Of a stretch of 64,000 nucleotides of DNA, positions 42,152 to 54,345 are shown in pieces (the first letter of the stretch is position 1; each line of letters starts with the position of its first letter). Source of the DNA: Gracilaria gracilis. Its lineage: Eukaryota > Rhodophyta > Florideophyceae > Gracilariales > Gracilariaceae. The DNA is taken from contig JARGSG010000050.1 of assembly GCA_030374805.1 (NCBI GenBank), positions 124,001-188,000 on the forward strand, in the 5' to 3' direction. The notes under the pieces were generated by a model that was not told where the DNA came from, searched no databases, and worked only from the letters and a program-made list of their open reading frames with translations. The translations under genes were made by a program, and so were the position numbers.

Positions 42152-42661
42152 TGTAGTACAGTAAGACCTCACTCTGGGTGCGTTCGACGTAGGCTTACTG
42201 ATGCGTTTTGCTGGCTGCACTGCATCCAATTGGTATTCTGTATTTTATAATTTCTAATTCGTAATTTCTAATTCCGTTTAGCTTAACATTGCTGACCCAT
42301 GACAGTAGGTCATGGCCACAGCCGATGACGTCATGCCCCCATAAGAGATTGGCGTCAGTGCACCTTGTATATATTGTGTTGCACCTCGCCCTCCCCCTTG
42401 GGTATTGTAAACTCAGGCACTACTAGGGCAGTAACTATACCATCTTGGTCACTTGCTACTCTATTACTATTCAGGTTTTACCGCGAGTCGACGTCTACTA
42501 CCGTACACCTACACGGTCTAGACTAGTTGCCCCGCCGTTTGCCCCTGCGGGTTTCAGGTGCCCTACTACCATATTGGTTGTGTGTTTTTCCCCTTTAGGT
42601 TGAGCCCTCGCGCGCTCCCTCTACCAGGCGGACCCCACACCTTATCGGTATTTGTACGACA
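42152..42661 (+). repeat. Gypsy-2 5' LTR
   Basis: Pairs with 51528-52034. It contains a 7-bp-arm palindrome CCATGAC-AGTAG-GTCATGG at 42297-42315, changed in the other copy. Just inside it (from about 42665) lies TCTCCCGACCTAGAAG, matching the Gypsy-1 primer site except that the TGG start reads TAA. Confidence 0.92.
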
Positions 42662-42808
42662 TTTTAATCTCCCGACCTAGAAGTTTCTTCGTTTTTGTCG
42701 TACCTTTACTGGTGAACAGAAGACTTTGGAAAGGATTGTGGAAGTTCACACACCTATTTGGTTTCGTAGGAATACTCGCGAAGCAATTGAATAACACTAT
42801 TGGTCACT

Positions 42809-44971
42809 ATGGAAAGACCTACAAGGATTACTCGTGGCTCTAGCGCGCCACCTAGCCACAAGGGTTCTGCTGCGGCTTCGGCCGCTAAACCTATTCTGGA
42901 TAATCCCGAGGAGCTGCTTCGGCAACCTCGGGCCGGAACCTCAAAGGATACGGGCACTCAGCCACCGTTGGCTCCTGAACCTAATAAGGAACTGCCGACA
43001 ACGGTTGAGGACCTTTGGCCCCAATTGGAAGATTGAGCGAAAGCTCTTTTTACCGCTACGGCTAATGAAGCTATGACCTCAATCGACATTGACGCCGTTA
43101 CCCGTTTGGTGGTTGATCGAGCCGTGCATGAGCTCTCTCAACGCATACCTAAATTGGTTGAAACATACCTCTTAACGGGTGCCCGGGAGCATATCTACCG
43201 AGTGGTTCAAGACCTTTGGGTTTCTGAAGGAATGGCGGAAGCCAAAACCCCTGGGGTGAATATGGTTACTCGCATACCACAAGGGATCCCTGCCGGTTCT
43301 TCCGCACCAATCAAGCCAATTGCGGCCGATAGTGCGTACCTACAAGGTATAAGGCAAGGTCAAGAGGGCCATATAGAGATGGGCCCTCGAGACGTGTACT
43401 TGCCACCCATTGGAGGTAACGTTCGAAAGGACAACAAGACTGGTGGACCTGAGGACGATTCGTCTGACCGAGAAGAGGGGCGACGAAGAAGAAACCGCAA
43501 GGGTAAAGAAAGGAGGAGGAAAAAGGGAAAGAATCGCGGCTACGCCTCTGACCCCGATTCCTCGAGCTCCGATACCGATACTGGTTCATCGTCGGATGAT
43601 GACCGTAAAGGTAGACGCAAGAAGAAACCGATCAGGTTGGCGAAGAAGTCGTCAAAGAGAAACCGTAGAGGTAAGAAGAAACAGTACGAGTCGTCCGACT
43701 CGGATTCGGACACCGATACAACCCTAGAGGTGCGTCAGCCGCTGAACGATATGTTCACCAAAGCGGTTGATTATAGGTCATATCGGTTGAGAAACCGATC
43801 CTCTGCTTACACCCAAGAGGTTGCGCAGAAGATCACCAAGCACCATAAGAAGCTCAGCTTCCAAATGGGTGATACTACCTTCACAGGTGATGATCCTATT
43901 GCGGTAATTGAGTTTCTGCAGAAGTTCAAGATTGCATGTGACCAAAATGGTTTTTCCGAAGGTGCTGCCATGCGGTTATTCCAGTTTTACCTTAAAGGTC
44001 AAGCTTACCACTTGCTGCAAGGCAGGCTCCGTGGAAATACCCTGGCGGTTGATGAAGAGGGGACAGAGATGTTAGAGACGTACCCAGAAGTGGTTAATTT
44101 CATGCTGGAAACTTACGCTACCGATGAGGTTATCCAAGAAGGTTACGCTGAGGTGCAGGCATATCGCCAACGCTCTAGCCAAACCGAAATGGAATTCTCG
44201 TTGGGCCTTTGGAATCTGGCCACCCGATGCGGTAATGTCTTTACCATTACTAGGTTGAAGTCGCTCTTTGCCGACAATGTCGACAAAGCGATCCGTTCGC
44301 AGGTACGCAATTACCTGGCGAACAACCGTAAGGTGGATTATAATGGGCTTGCCCGTTATGCCCAGGGACTAGGCGACACTCTCCGTCACGGAAAGAAGCC
44401 GTCGGCGTCCCATACCTCAAAGGATAAACCGAAACGGTCAGTATTGGAGCTAGAAGAAAGCACTACCTCAGAGGGTGATTCGCTCATTCGCGTACCAACA
44501 GGGATGGGGGTTCATCTCGTGACTGCGCCGCAGGCTCAGTCACGAGCCAACTCGATTGGTAATTGGTCGTCGACAGTACCGCCAGCTTCGGTAAGGTCGC
44601 CACCAAGTGCGGCGAGCACTCAACAAACCTCAACGGGTGGTTCGCAAGTATCTTCGTATGCTACGGCACCAACCAATCCGGTTGCCCGACCTACCTCGAT
44701 GGCAATGCGTGGTCCCCGGACACGTGGATTGGTTTGCTGGCTCTGTTTATCGCCAGATCATCTGGCGAACAGATGTGACAAAATACCCCCCGGGGTGCGG
44801 GAACATCTGATCAGTGCCAGGCAGCAAAACCATCGTAACCTATATGGATCTGGAAAGAGGGTACAAGCTCAACCATCACCATCTCAGGTTCATCTCGTCG
44901 GGGAAACACCAATCTTGGAGAAGGACAGTCCCGTTCAGAAGGAGCAAGAAAACACTGAATGGTTAGCGTAG
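42809..44971 (+). pseudogene. Gypsy-2 gag with one TGA
   Basis: One frame runs from ATG 42809 to the stop at 44971, broken by TGA 43034-43036. The N-terminus is basic and disordered. It is followed by a Lys/Arg block and acidic serine repeats (SSSSDTDTGSSSDDD) and then the helical capsid part from about 43750 (FTGDDPIAVIEFLQKF; compare FSGEDPILVLDFLARF in Gypsy-1). A zinc knuckle CWLCLSPDHLANRC is near the C-terminus. The TGA lies at the same point as the TGA in Gypsy-1 gag, between the disordered N-terminus and the capsid. Confidence 0.88.
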
Positions 44972-45081
44972 GGGCCACTCCTAACCGTGAATTGGAAGGC
45001 CCGTCGATACCGGAACGGGAAACCTTAATGGTGGAAAAAGAAGAGTCAGATGTACCCAATGTGGTGTGTCTAATGAAGTAA

Positions 45082-48000
45082 AATAACTATAAAGTTAATG
45101 CTTCAGTAAGTTTTCTCAATTACCTACAGGTTCCCGTTGCGTGTGTACTCGATACCGGCGCCGGTCCGAATGTGCTAAACGCTCGCGTCATACCAGATGC
45201 GGTCTTGCGGAACGTTCGACCTGCCCCGACTAGCAACCCGCTGGTGGACGCTAACGAGCTCCCACTGCACCTTAGAGGAATGTTGACCACTGTGGTGCAA
45301 CTTGAAACCTTGAAGGTGAAGCTCAATGTGTTTGTGGTGGATCGTCTGGCGACAGACTGTATCCTCGGGACCAACTTTATTGACAGACATGTCAAGGCAA
45401 TTTTGCCAGGGTCGCGAACGCTCGCTCTCCGTCAAGGTGGTCGTATTGCTATACTGGGTAATACGCAGACCAAAAACAATTGGCGTCAGAAGCCGAGGTC
45501 CAGTATACCCACCGAAACGGTCTCAAACAAGATACGGCTCACCAGATTGGTTTCAATTCCGGCTATGACCCAAATGGTAGTGAATGACTCATGCGCAGTT
45601 CCAGGATTGGTAATGCTACAGAACCATCCTAGGTTGGCAGAAAGACATCTCGCCTTGATGGCAAACGGGATTATCGACAACATCCCTAATCAATCCTTCA
45701 AGGTGTACTTGAGTAACTTTAGCAATCACATTGTTAAGTTACCCAAGAATACCACTATTGGAATCGCATTGCCGGCACCACAGGGGGTTTTCACGGTCTC
45801 ACCTAATAGATTGGGCAAGGTCGCCATCTCTAAGGAAGGGGGAGGAACAGATGCGCCATACCCTGCATATGCGCCCCCGTTATTGACAAACACCAAAATG
45901 GAACAGAAGATCGCCAATACCTTTAAGGTTGGAAATCAGGAAAAGACTATGGAACTGGACCCAGTGCTGAATTGGAGAGAGGAAGTCCAGATCGGTGAGG
46001 AGAATCAGGCTCTCCGAGACCGGATCCTCAGTCTCTTAGAAGAATTTGAACCAATGTGGTCGGGCCGGTTAGGCCAAATTGAGGCTACAGAGCACCGTAT
46101 TGACATGGTGCCTGGATGGAAACCCATTTACCAGCAGCCTTACCGAGCAGGTCTAAAAGCCCGTGAGGTTGAGCTCAATGAGGTCTAGAGAATGCTCCGT
46201 GAAGGTGTCATAGAACCAGCAAATGCGGACCGGGCCAGCCCTGTGGTTCTCGTCACAAAGAAGAATGATACCCGTATGCGGTTCTGTGTAGACTACAGAA
46301 GACTGAATAGTATGACCATTAGGGATTCGTACCCAATACCTAGAATGGACGAGTTTATAGATTCGTTGGGCAACGCCAAGATCTTTACTACGCTCGATGC
46401 CAATTGTGGTTATTGGCAGGTACGTATCAGGGAAGAAGACAATGACAAAACTACGTTTACTTGCCACGCTGGGTTGTTCTGCTTGACGCGTATGCCTTTT
46501 GGATTGCGGAATGCCCCGGCCACCTTTCAGAGGGCGTTAGATATAATCCTTTCGAAAGTGAAGTAAAGAACCGCTCTGTTATAGATCGACGATGTAATCA
46601 TATATTCCAGAACGGTAGAGGAACGTTTCCACCATATCAGGGAAGTTTTGAACCTTTTGAGTGAATCTGGAGTAACGTTGAAGCTCCGCAAATGCGAATT
46701 CTTCACCAAAGAGGTAGAATACCTTGGTCATATCATCAGCCCTGGGAGGTTAGAAGTGACGCCGCGGAATATCCGGGCCGTGCAGGAGGCGAAACCACCC
46801 ACGTCCCAAACGGAAATCCGATCCTTTATAGGTTTGTGCAATGTGTACCGCCGGTGTATCGAGGGATTTGCCAAGATAGCGGCCCCCCTAAACAGGAAGC
46901 TACTGAAAGACCAACCTACAAGGTTTAAATGTCTTACCAATGAGGAGATGGATGCGTTCTAGGCGCTGAAACATGCGCTCTTGACACCTCCCATCTTGGC
47001 ACTACTCAAAGCTGGTTTACGATACACATTGGATACCGATGCTTCGGACGCCCAAATTGGTTGTTGTCTTATGCAGGAGCAAGAAAACGGCGACAAACTA
47101 CCTACAGGGTAATGGAGCCGTGCTATGCACCCTGCAGAAAAGAATTACACAACAACCGAAAAGAAGTGTCTAGCTGTCGTCTGGAGCATGTTGATGCTCC
47201 GCCCCTACCTATATGGTGAACGGTTTACGCTTCGAACCGACCATGACGCCCTGCGATGGATACTCGGTCTCGCCGACGCATCGGGCAGACTTGCCCGATG
47301 GCGGTTACGACTTTCAGAGTTCGAGTATAACGTACAGTACCGTCCAGGTATCAAGCACAATGTCGCAGACGCGATGTCTCGCATTACCACAGATGGTTTG
47401 GACACCGAGCCGGTAGAGGATGATATCCCATGCTTTACCATCTCTACCAACCCTGATGGTGATACCTTAGAAGGTTACTGGACTTTACCCGAAGAGGATA
47501 CGTGGTTTAGGAATGCCATCGCTCGGGAAATACTCGCCCTCGAGGAAACAGACGTCATGCCGATTACCGGCGAGGAATTCCTGAGAGAGCAAGCAAACGA
47601 TGTTTATTTCCGCTCTCTCATGGACCAAGTAGGTATGAAAGACTCGAACTTTGACGTCGACCGAAGTGGTTTCCTGGTGATGCGAGCTCCTATTGATGGT
47701 TCCCTTCAGAAGGTGGTGCCCAAGGTGCTGCGCCCTCGGGTGCTGTACCTGGCCCACTACCCAAGGCTATCAGGACACCCTAAAGGTACGAGAATGTACT
47801 ATACCTTGAGGCAAGGGTACTACTGGCCTCATATGGCTAACGATATATATACCTTTGTAGGTCAATGCAAATCTTGCGTACGTACCCGTGGAGGTCTCCG
47901 GAAGCACAGGAAATACTTGAAGTTATTCCCTGCAGCGGGTCCTCTCGAGTTCGTCGCAATAGACCTTCTGGGTCCATTACCAAAAACCACAAGGGAGTAT

Positions 48001-49242
48001 CAGTACATCATCGTAATCACCGACAGGTTCTCGAAGCTCACGCGAGCGATACCCTTAAAGGACACGAAATCTACGACCCTCGCGGTGGCGCTCCTGAACA
48101 ATTGGATCTACCCGTATGGTGCACCGTTTTATCTACTTACCGACAATGGTTCGAACTTAGCTTCGAAGTTCTTTGAAGCTGTTTGTAACCTCTTGGGTAT
48201 TAAGCGCTACTTCACTACTTCCTATCATCCGCAAACGGCAAGTGGAGCGCTTTAACCGAACACTGGTATCAAGGCTGCGACATTATACGGAAGAACACCA
48301 AACTGGTTGGGAAGAGCTCGTGCAGCCCTTGACATATGCATACAACCTTCAGGTTCATCGAGCGACGCAAACTACGCCGTTCGATCTGATACTGTCAAGA
48401 CACCCACCAGGTATTGTTGTTGAAGGGGACCCATTAGGACGAGAAGCCGCCGGAGCGCTTACACCGTCACAGGTCAAACGGAATACCCTTTTGAGGTTGA
48501 GACGAGCTCTCAAGTATGCTGAGAGCAAGCTCACAGCATCCCAGAAGCGGTACAAGGTGGACTACGACCGAAAGGTAACCCAAGTGGTAACGGCTACGCC
48601 GGGTCAATATGTCTTTATTGACCACCCTCCGAAAGGAGCTAACCACGACCAGGTGATGAAGCCGATGATGAAGCTATTGATAGACGTATCAATTCGAAGC
48701 TTCTTCCAAAATCATTGGGACCTTTCAAAGTAGTTCGGTCGACCGACCACACGGTAACGGTGAACCAAGATGGTGTAGAGAATACAATCTCTATTGACCG
48801 AATCACGGTTGCACCTCAGACGGTTCAGTCCAGGAAGGAACGCGGAGAATCCGCGCGTGACCCACAAGCGGTTGCCCTGAGGACTCAGCCCTGGGAAGAC
48901 GGGACACCCATCGAGGTTAATGATGATGCACAGGGTGAAGACCCAGACTACGTATCACCTGCGGGGATTACGGTCGCTCCTTCAGAGGAAACACCTACCC
49001 CTAGTGGTACCGATGCTCATCTAAACCAAAGTGGTGAAACGATACCATCTCAGGTCTCTAATGAGTTCCCAGTGGAACGCCTTGTAGGTCACCGCCGTAC
49101 CCCAGATGGTCTGAAGTACACCGTACGTTGGTATGGCTGGGGCGCCGATGGTGACACCGCCGAGCCGCCCTCAGCCATACCACACCACTTCAGGGTAAGC
49201 TACGGGAACCGCAAGGGAGAGGACATGCCGTATGATGGATGA
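45082..49242 (+). pseudogene. Gypsy-2 pol with five stops and a frame break
   Basis: Protease (CVLDTGAGPNV at about 45145, ILGTNFIDRH), RT (TTLDANCGYWQV; IDDVII in place of Y-DD), RNase H (LDTDASDAQIG, KKCLAVVWSM), integrase (HYPRLSGHPKG, CKSC, FVAIDLLGPL, LTDNGSNLASKF, QVERFNRT) and chromodomain (VERLVGHRRTPDGLKYTVRWYGWG) are all present. Stops: TAG 46186-46188, TAA at about 46564, TAG at about 46582, TAG 46960-46962 and TAA at about 47110. A few bases are lost near 48240 between HPQT and QVERF, shifting the frame, and the frame changes again near 48715. The protein is dead but easily readable. Confidence 0.92.
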
Positions 49243-51527
49243 AACCTTCTAGGAGATGCGCAGCTCTGAGCAAGGGGACGGGGATGTTTTCATGCCTTCC
49301 CTCAGGCGCCGAGCAACACCCCGATAAGGTAACTGAAGATATAATTGAAGCTAACGAGAACCTAACTGGATAACTTTAATGAAGAAGGTAACACCAACTG
49401 GGAAAAGTTAATCAGAGTGCATCGAAGAGACCAAGAAGATTTGCCGGAAGACCGTGAAGGTTTAGCGATGACAACGTACCGGACGAAGCTCGAAGAGGGA
49501 TGCGCTTTGCGCGTCAGCGTCGCAGCGACGCCAAAGCTGGCACGCAGCCGGCACGCGCGCGCACTTTCATGGCACGCGCCGCGCACGCATGGCTCCAAAC
49601 CCAAGTGGTGAAAGTCAAAAAATTACGTTTTTTGATAAGCGAGAAACGCGTGCCATGTCCGCAGAGCGCCGAGCTTGGTATCCGATTCGGTTTACACTAT
49701 TGTGTGTAGGGAGCGTGCACCAGCATGGTCAAAAAATCTAAGTATTTTGGGCGTGCCGCGTTCCCGAATCGGCCATTCTCAGCCTCTGAAACGGCTTGGT
49801 TTTCGAGATACAGACCAAAAGGTGTTTCCGAATTTTTGATACCGTTTGGTGGGGTAATTTCGGCGTGCAATTTTTTGATTCGCCTTGCAAGTAACCTCAT
49901 GGGTCTGGTGCAGCGTGTGCGCGTATGCGCGCCAAGAGATCATGCAGAACCATTCAAATACATTGCTGGCACTCGCGCGTCGTCGCGCGGCACCCGCCAA
50001 GCTACCAAATTGGTACTACGTGACGCTCGCTGCGCACAGAAGGGCAACTGCAAGGTCTACCATTTGCTTTGAGCTGTTTGTGACAGTAGAGACACGACGG
50101 AGGATTGCGTCACCCGGATAGTGGCTGTGAAGAGCCAAACCTTCGTGGTCATGAAGAACGACACCCATGGGGACTAATGCGGTTTGGAATAAATCTTAAA
50201 GGTGGAGCATGGAACTGCGTTGGCAACATTAATAGTGCTGCGCAGCCCTTTATGGTACGATGGAAACCTTGAAGGTGGAGCATGGAACTGCGCGGGCAAC
50301 ATTAATAGTGCTGCGCAGCCCTTTATGGTACGATGGAAACCTTGAAGGTGTTTCAAAGTTATGGAATTCAGAAAGAGAGCATGAAATGAACCTGTATGGT
50401 ACTATTGAGATCCTTTATGGAACAACATAATCGACCATGATGGTAACGAAGGGCAAGGAAGCCAAACGAATGGCACATTCCAGGACCTATATGGAGATTT
50501 CGCAACCATAGAGGGAGGAAGGAGACCACTACGGGATGGGAGCGAGGCCAGAAAGGACATGAATATACCTCGGATGGTCTATAAGGGAGCGGGTTTTTGT
50601 GCTTACCATGCAAGTTCGTTTCCTTCTGAGGTACGAAACCGATCGAGACCCATGTGGTATTCTTTGAAGACAGAACAGACATGGTTCCTAAATGGTTATC
50701 GCGCTATTTTGACCACGTTAAGGTTTCGCGCTCGCCATGGATGACCGACACCGAGGGTGGTTTGATGCACATGAAACTGGAATCCTTTGTGGCAGTACAC
50801 TGCAGACGCGTACCGAAGCGGCCATCCATCCACCCCAGGGGTATTGAATGAAGCGCATCACTCACCGCAAAAGAGTGTACCTCTTGGGAATCGTCAGCAT
50901 CTTGCACACTGCCGGTATCCACACCTGTCAGTGGCGGAAATAGACACCTTCGAGGTATAGCTTCTCTGCAACGGACGAAGGACATTGCCCCCTATTTGGC
51001 CCGAATTGCGGAAACCCTAAAGGTAACAGGTCGCCTCATCTGCTAGTCAGGTCCAAATTGGTAATTGCACGAACCCGAATGGTGTCATCGGCCGAGACAG
51101 GCGAGCAACATGCGAAGGCTACGACCAATATGAGAATTCTGAAGCTCTTAAGGGAATGTGGTACCCGGAAGAGGTGGAAATCTACACGAGCTCTTTTGCG
51201 AGTATACCCGAGTGGTCAGTGAAGAAACCTGATGGTATCGCAATTGTTTCTGTCAGGTTGCCGTCAACCAGAAGATGGCCAGGGCACAATCCAAACTGGT
51301 TTTCGAAGTCCATGAAGGTGAGGCCGGGAGATATTGTGCGTTCCGAAATGAAAATGGTACCCACCATGGTGGTACGGAGAAGCGCTCCCCATTGCGGTAC
51401 AAGCGCGGCGCATATCGCAAGACAACCAATGCGATGTGCCAAGAACCCGATTGGTATGGCAATGCCACCAAACTTGGTGAGAGGATCTAGGAGCCACGAG
51501 GGCGTGGCTCAGGGTAGGAAGGGGGTC
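49243..51527 (+). other. Gypsy-2 3' untranslated tail, rich in ACC-N-GGT mini-palindromes
   Basis: No convincing ORF in 2.3 kb. Short palindromes of the type ACC-(3 to 6 bases)-GGT occur every 30-60 bases from about 50130 to 51480, for example at 50390-50400, 50434-50444 and 51014-51024. A 73-bp tandem duplication lies at 50201-50346. Confidence 0.7.
50201..50346. repeat. 73-bp tandem duplication
   Basis: Two consecutive copies start at 50201 and 50274 and begin GGTGGAGCATGGAACTGCG. They differ at only two or three bases. The partial third copy stops after GGTG at 50347. Confidence 0.9.
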
Positions 51528-52034
51528 TGTAGTACAATGAGACCTCACTGGGTTGGTTCCACGTAGGCCTACTGGTGCGCCTTGCTGGCTGCACTGTACC
51601 CAATTGGTATTCTGTATTTTATAATTTCTAATTCTCAATTTCTAATTTAGTTTAGCTTAACATTGCTGGCCCATGACAGTAGGTTATGGGCACAGCCGAT
51701 GACGTCATGCCCACATAAGAGATTGGCGTCGGTGCACCTTGTTTATATTGTGGTGCACCGCGCCTTCCCCCTTGGGTATTGTAAACTCAGGCACCACTAG
51801 GGCAGTAACTATACCATCTTGGTCACTTGCTACTCTATTACTATTCAAGATTTACCGAGCGTCGACGTCTACTACCGTACACCTACACGGTCTAGACTAG
51901 TTGCCCCGCCGTTTGCCCCTGTGGGTTTCAGGTGCCCTAATACCATATTGGTTGTGTGTTTTTCCCTTTAAGTTGGGCCCTCGCGCGCTCCTTCTACCAG
52001 GCGGACCCCACACCTTATCGGTATTTGTACGACA
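51528..52034 (+). repeat. Gypsy-2 3' LTR
   Basis: Pairs with 42152-42661, with scattered substitutions. Followed by TTATC and then codon four of the antisense gene. Confidence 0.92.
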
Positions 52035-52320
52035 TTATCATTAAGTCAAGTTCCATCCGCATGGTGCCGGGCAGGCGTAGCAGGACAGTAGAAATGGTTC
52101 TATCGAAGAAGGACGCAAGGGAGTACGCCTTGAAGAAGCGCGGCTTGGCGCATAGTTCGCGATTGAATAGAGGTAGCGAGGTCACAGGGTCGTGTATTGT
52201 AAAATCTCATATGCGTGCTGCCTATCTCGAGCGCATGCGCACTGCAGTGTTTTCTTTTTCAAAGCGCGCGGACGATGTGGCAATTCGACGCGAGGAGAAA
52301 GACAAGTGGAGTTTGGGAAA

Positions 52321-53173
52321 TGTAGTGCAACTTTTTTGGCGGGAAAAGCGAAACAGCCACGAAGATGTTCGGGATCTTCCTCTCGAGGAGGTAGCACAGC
52401 GGACGAAGCACTCCGGGAATGACACGACTAGCCGGGTGTAAACCGAGGGCAAACCGTCACGACAAGCCTCGGAGTGTACAGTGCGGACCGGGTACCGTGT
52501 AGGGACACGTGCGAAGAGCGGTCTCAAGACTGAGCCTCGTAAGAGTGGAACGGCGACGACAAGATGTCGGACGGCGAGCCACTTGGGAGTGGGCAGCAGA
52601 AAAAACCCAAAAAGGGGCAAAATGGGTCCACAAGAGTGGGGATAGGTGTGCAACACACCAACGAAACCCAATACTGGGGCGAGTATACGACAGTAGTCGG
52701 GACGACACACACACGCAGTGGTAATACTCTAAGCGCCACAAGGGTGGGTAACTATACGTGAACAACACGGTTGTCACTTCACTTGGAGGTGAACAGTCCG
52801 CGAAGGCGTGATAGTTAGAGCCAGGAAGCCCTTGCTTGGCAAGCGGCAACTTACTTGGGGCAGTGATGCTCAACCCTCTAAGTACTGAGCTCGGCACACC
52901 ACTGACAGTGGGTGCGCCGGGCAAAATAATCTGTAAATTATCTAAGTAAATACAGCAATGCTAGATGAACTGCCTCCAGCATATTAGTGCTACACGTGTG
53001 CTATTCACACCCGCTAAGCGGCGCGTCGAGCTGTGCAATCCACGTGTACATCTGTGGAAATTACCTCAGCGAGGCGACACGCTAATAGGGGTGTAACTAA
53101 TATAGATCTACTAACGAATGATGCGGAAATTTACTAAATACCTTAAATCGCCTCCAAGGAGTGTTGTCCGTCA
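52321..53173 (-). repeat. Solo LTR (853 bp) inside the Copia antisense gene
   Basis: Same length and family as the solo LTR at 6186-7038, in opposite orientation. It starts TGTAGTGCAAC and ends GTTGTCCGTCA. The flanking pentamers are GGAAA (52316-52320) and GAAAA (53174-53178), a duplication with one change. It splits the frame of the antisense gene, which rejoins exactly across it. Confidence 0.85.
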
Positions 53174-53589
53174 GAAAACATCTCTACGATAAAGCGCGTC
53201 GACGAACACGGGTACGAATGTCATTTTCTCGAATATTGTGACGGCGACCACTTCATATGTTATGCCGCTGACATAGACCGTATCGCCGGTCGGCGTGTGA
53301 GGAAGTGGTGCCAGGTCTGACTTAAGGTCTTTTTGGACCATGCCACTGCGGAGAGATATGGGTTGTATAACTGCGAGGAGGGCTCTTCTGAGGCCTGGAC
53401 TATCGATTCAGTTATGTTTGTCGCGAAGGACCAAACCATATCGGCCGAAGTTGGCGTCCGTCGTTTGCAAGGCGGACGTTATTATGCGCACAATCATGAC
53501 GAACCTTTCTGGGGCTGGTGTTGTATTGAGTTCGGTTTTTTGGTGGACCTGCGCTAACGAATGCCCTCACTCCTCTTGGGGTGTGAGAG

Positions 53590-54306
53590 GGTGGAGTTCC
53601 ATACCGGAAGGAGTTTGACCGAGTCACCGGATCGATGAAGGTGGTGGTCATTGATGACGACAGGGTTCTTGATGCTCTGGATGCTCATTGTTTGAATCAC
53701 CATGGCGTGCCTGTCCGCGTGTCGAGTCCGAATAACCGTGGTCTGACTGAAAAGACCAGGCGGTATGTGCTTCATGGTACTCGTATGTTGGTTGCTCGGA
53801 CGGCTAACCTTTATTTGCAAAACTCGATTGCGATTGCGATCGCGCGAGTTGTCAGAGAGGAGTATGCGAGGGAGAAGATGTACTCTGAAGTGTTGCCGAG
53901 TATGCTGTCGTCTGCAAATGCAGCAGGGTGGGCTATGTTGCATGCAGACAGGGTAGAGTTGGGGCGCGTGCACTTCGACTTCCATAAGTATGGAGGGTAC
54001 ATCAAGTATCTTCTCATGCAGGAAGAAGGCTTTTACCTTGTGCGGTTGAGGGCCAAAAATGTGGATCATGTGATCTGCGTTGACTGTGGCAAAGGGGAAG
54101 TCTTTGACTCTGTTGAGTGCTACCATTTGAAGTTGTGTGACTTCTTTATTAGGTGTTGCGCTGGGGATCCTGCCTTGTTTCAGCGCATTCTTCAGATCCG
54201 ACACGTTCGCAGTGTACAGCGTCGTGAAGGAGGTGGGAAGAAGAACAACAAGAGCGGCGCCGTGAAGCGTGCAAGGCGCAACGCGAAGGCGAACAAGGGC
54301 CACTAG
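53590..54306 (+). CDS. Antisense gene of the Copia element, part 2 (peptidase-like pattern, unknown family)
   Basis: The frame is open from just after a TGA at 53584 to TAG 54304-54306. The first ATG, at 53635, gives 223 residues. It may be the C-terminal half of part 1 after a frame change between 53555 and 53600, since codons just upstream of the ATG (VPYRKEFDRVTGS) look coding. The sequence has an LQNSIAIAIARVV helix and, 110 residues later, DHVICVDCGKGEVFDS. This is like the order of the Cys/Ser helix and the His-Asp strand of papain-like peptidases, but no true match can be claimed. The C-terminus is a basic tail (KRARRNAKANKGH). It converges with the end of pol (54346), 39 bp apart. Confidence 0.5.
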   Translation, partial: GGVPYRKEFDRVTGSMKVVVIDDDRVLDALDAHCLNHHGVPVRVSSPNNRGLTEKTRRYVLHGTRMLVARTANLYLQNSIAIAIARVVREEYAREKMYSEVLPSMLSSANAAGWAMLHADRVELGRVHFDFHKYGGYIKYLLMQEEGFYLVRLRAKNVDHVICVDCGKGEVFDSVECYHLKLCDFFIRCCAGDPALFQRILQIRHVRSVQRREGGGKKNNKSGAVKRARRNAKANKGH

Positions 54307-54345
54307 TGTGCCGGTAGTACGATAAACAAAAATTAAATGCTTTGC

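Larger units (their letters stand above)
42152..52034 (+). mobile_element. Gypsy-2: chromodomain Gypsy retrotransposon inside the Copia antisense gene
   Basis: LTRs of 510 bp (42152-42661) and 507 bp (51528-52034) begin TGTAGTAC and end GTACGACA. They are flanked by TTATC duplications (42147-42151 and 52035-52039). The plus strand carries gag with a zinc knuckle, protease, RT, RNase H, integrase and chromodomain, then a 2.3-kb untranslated tail. It has several stops in pol, a small frame-changing defect in the integrase at about 48240, and a damaged primer site, so it is inactive. It is related to Gypsy-1 throughout. Confidence 0.95.
42143..53557 (+). pseudogene. Antisense gene of the Copia element, part 1 (unknown family, split by two insertions)
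   Basis: ATG 42143 starts three codons (ATG GTT ATC) before the Gypsy-2 duplication. The same frame resumes at 52040 after Gypsy-2 and runs to 52320. There a solo LTR interrupts it, and it resumes at 53179 and stays open to TGA 53318-53320. After that single stop the frame continues to TAA 53555-53557. Both junctions restore the frame exactly when one copy of the duplication is dropped, so this was one coding sequence of more than 200 codons. The first part is basic (KKDAREYALKKRG); the middle has paired Cys and His (ECHFLEYCDGDHFICY); the last has GGRYYAHNHDEPFWGWCC. I do not recognise the family. It lies between pol and the 3' LTR, opposite to pol. Confidence 0.65.

Noticed and set aside
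51956-52441. 161-codon plus ORF as a stand-alone gene
   Set aside because: It is a chance join of Gypsy-2 LTR, a piece of the Copia antisense gene and the solo LTR.
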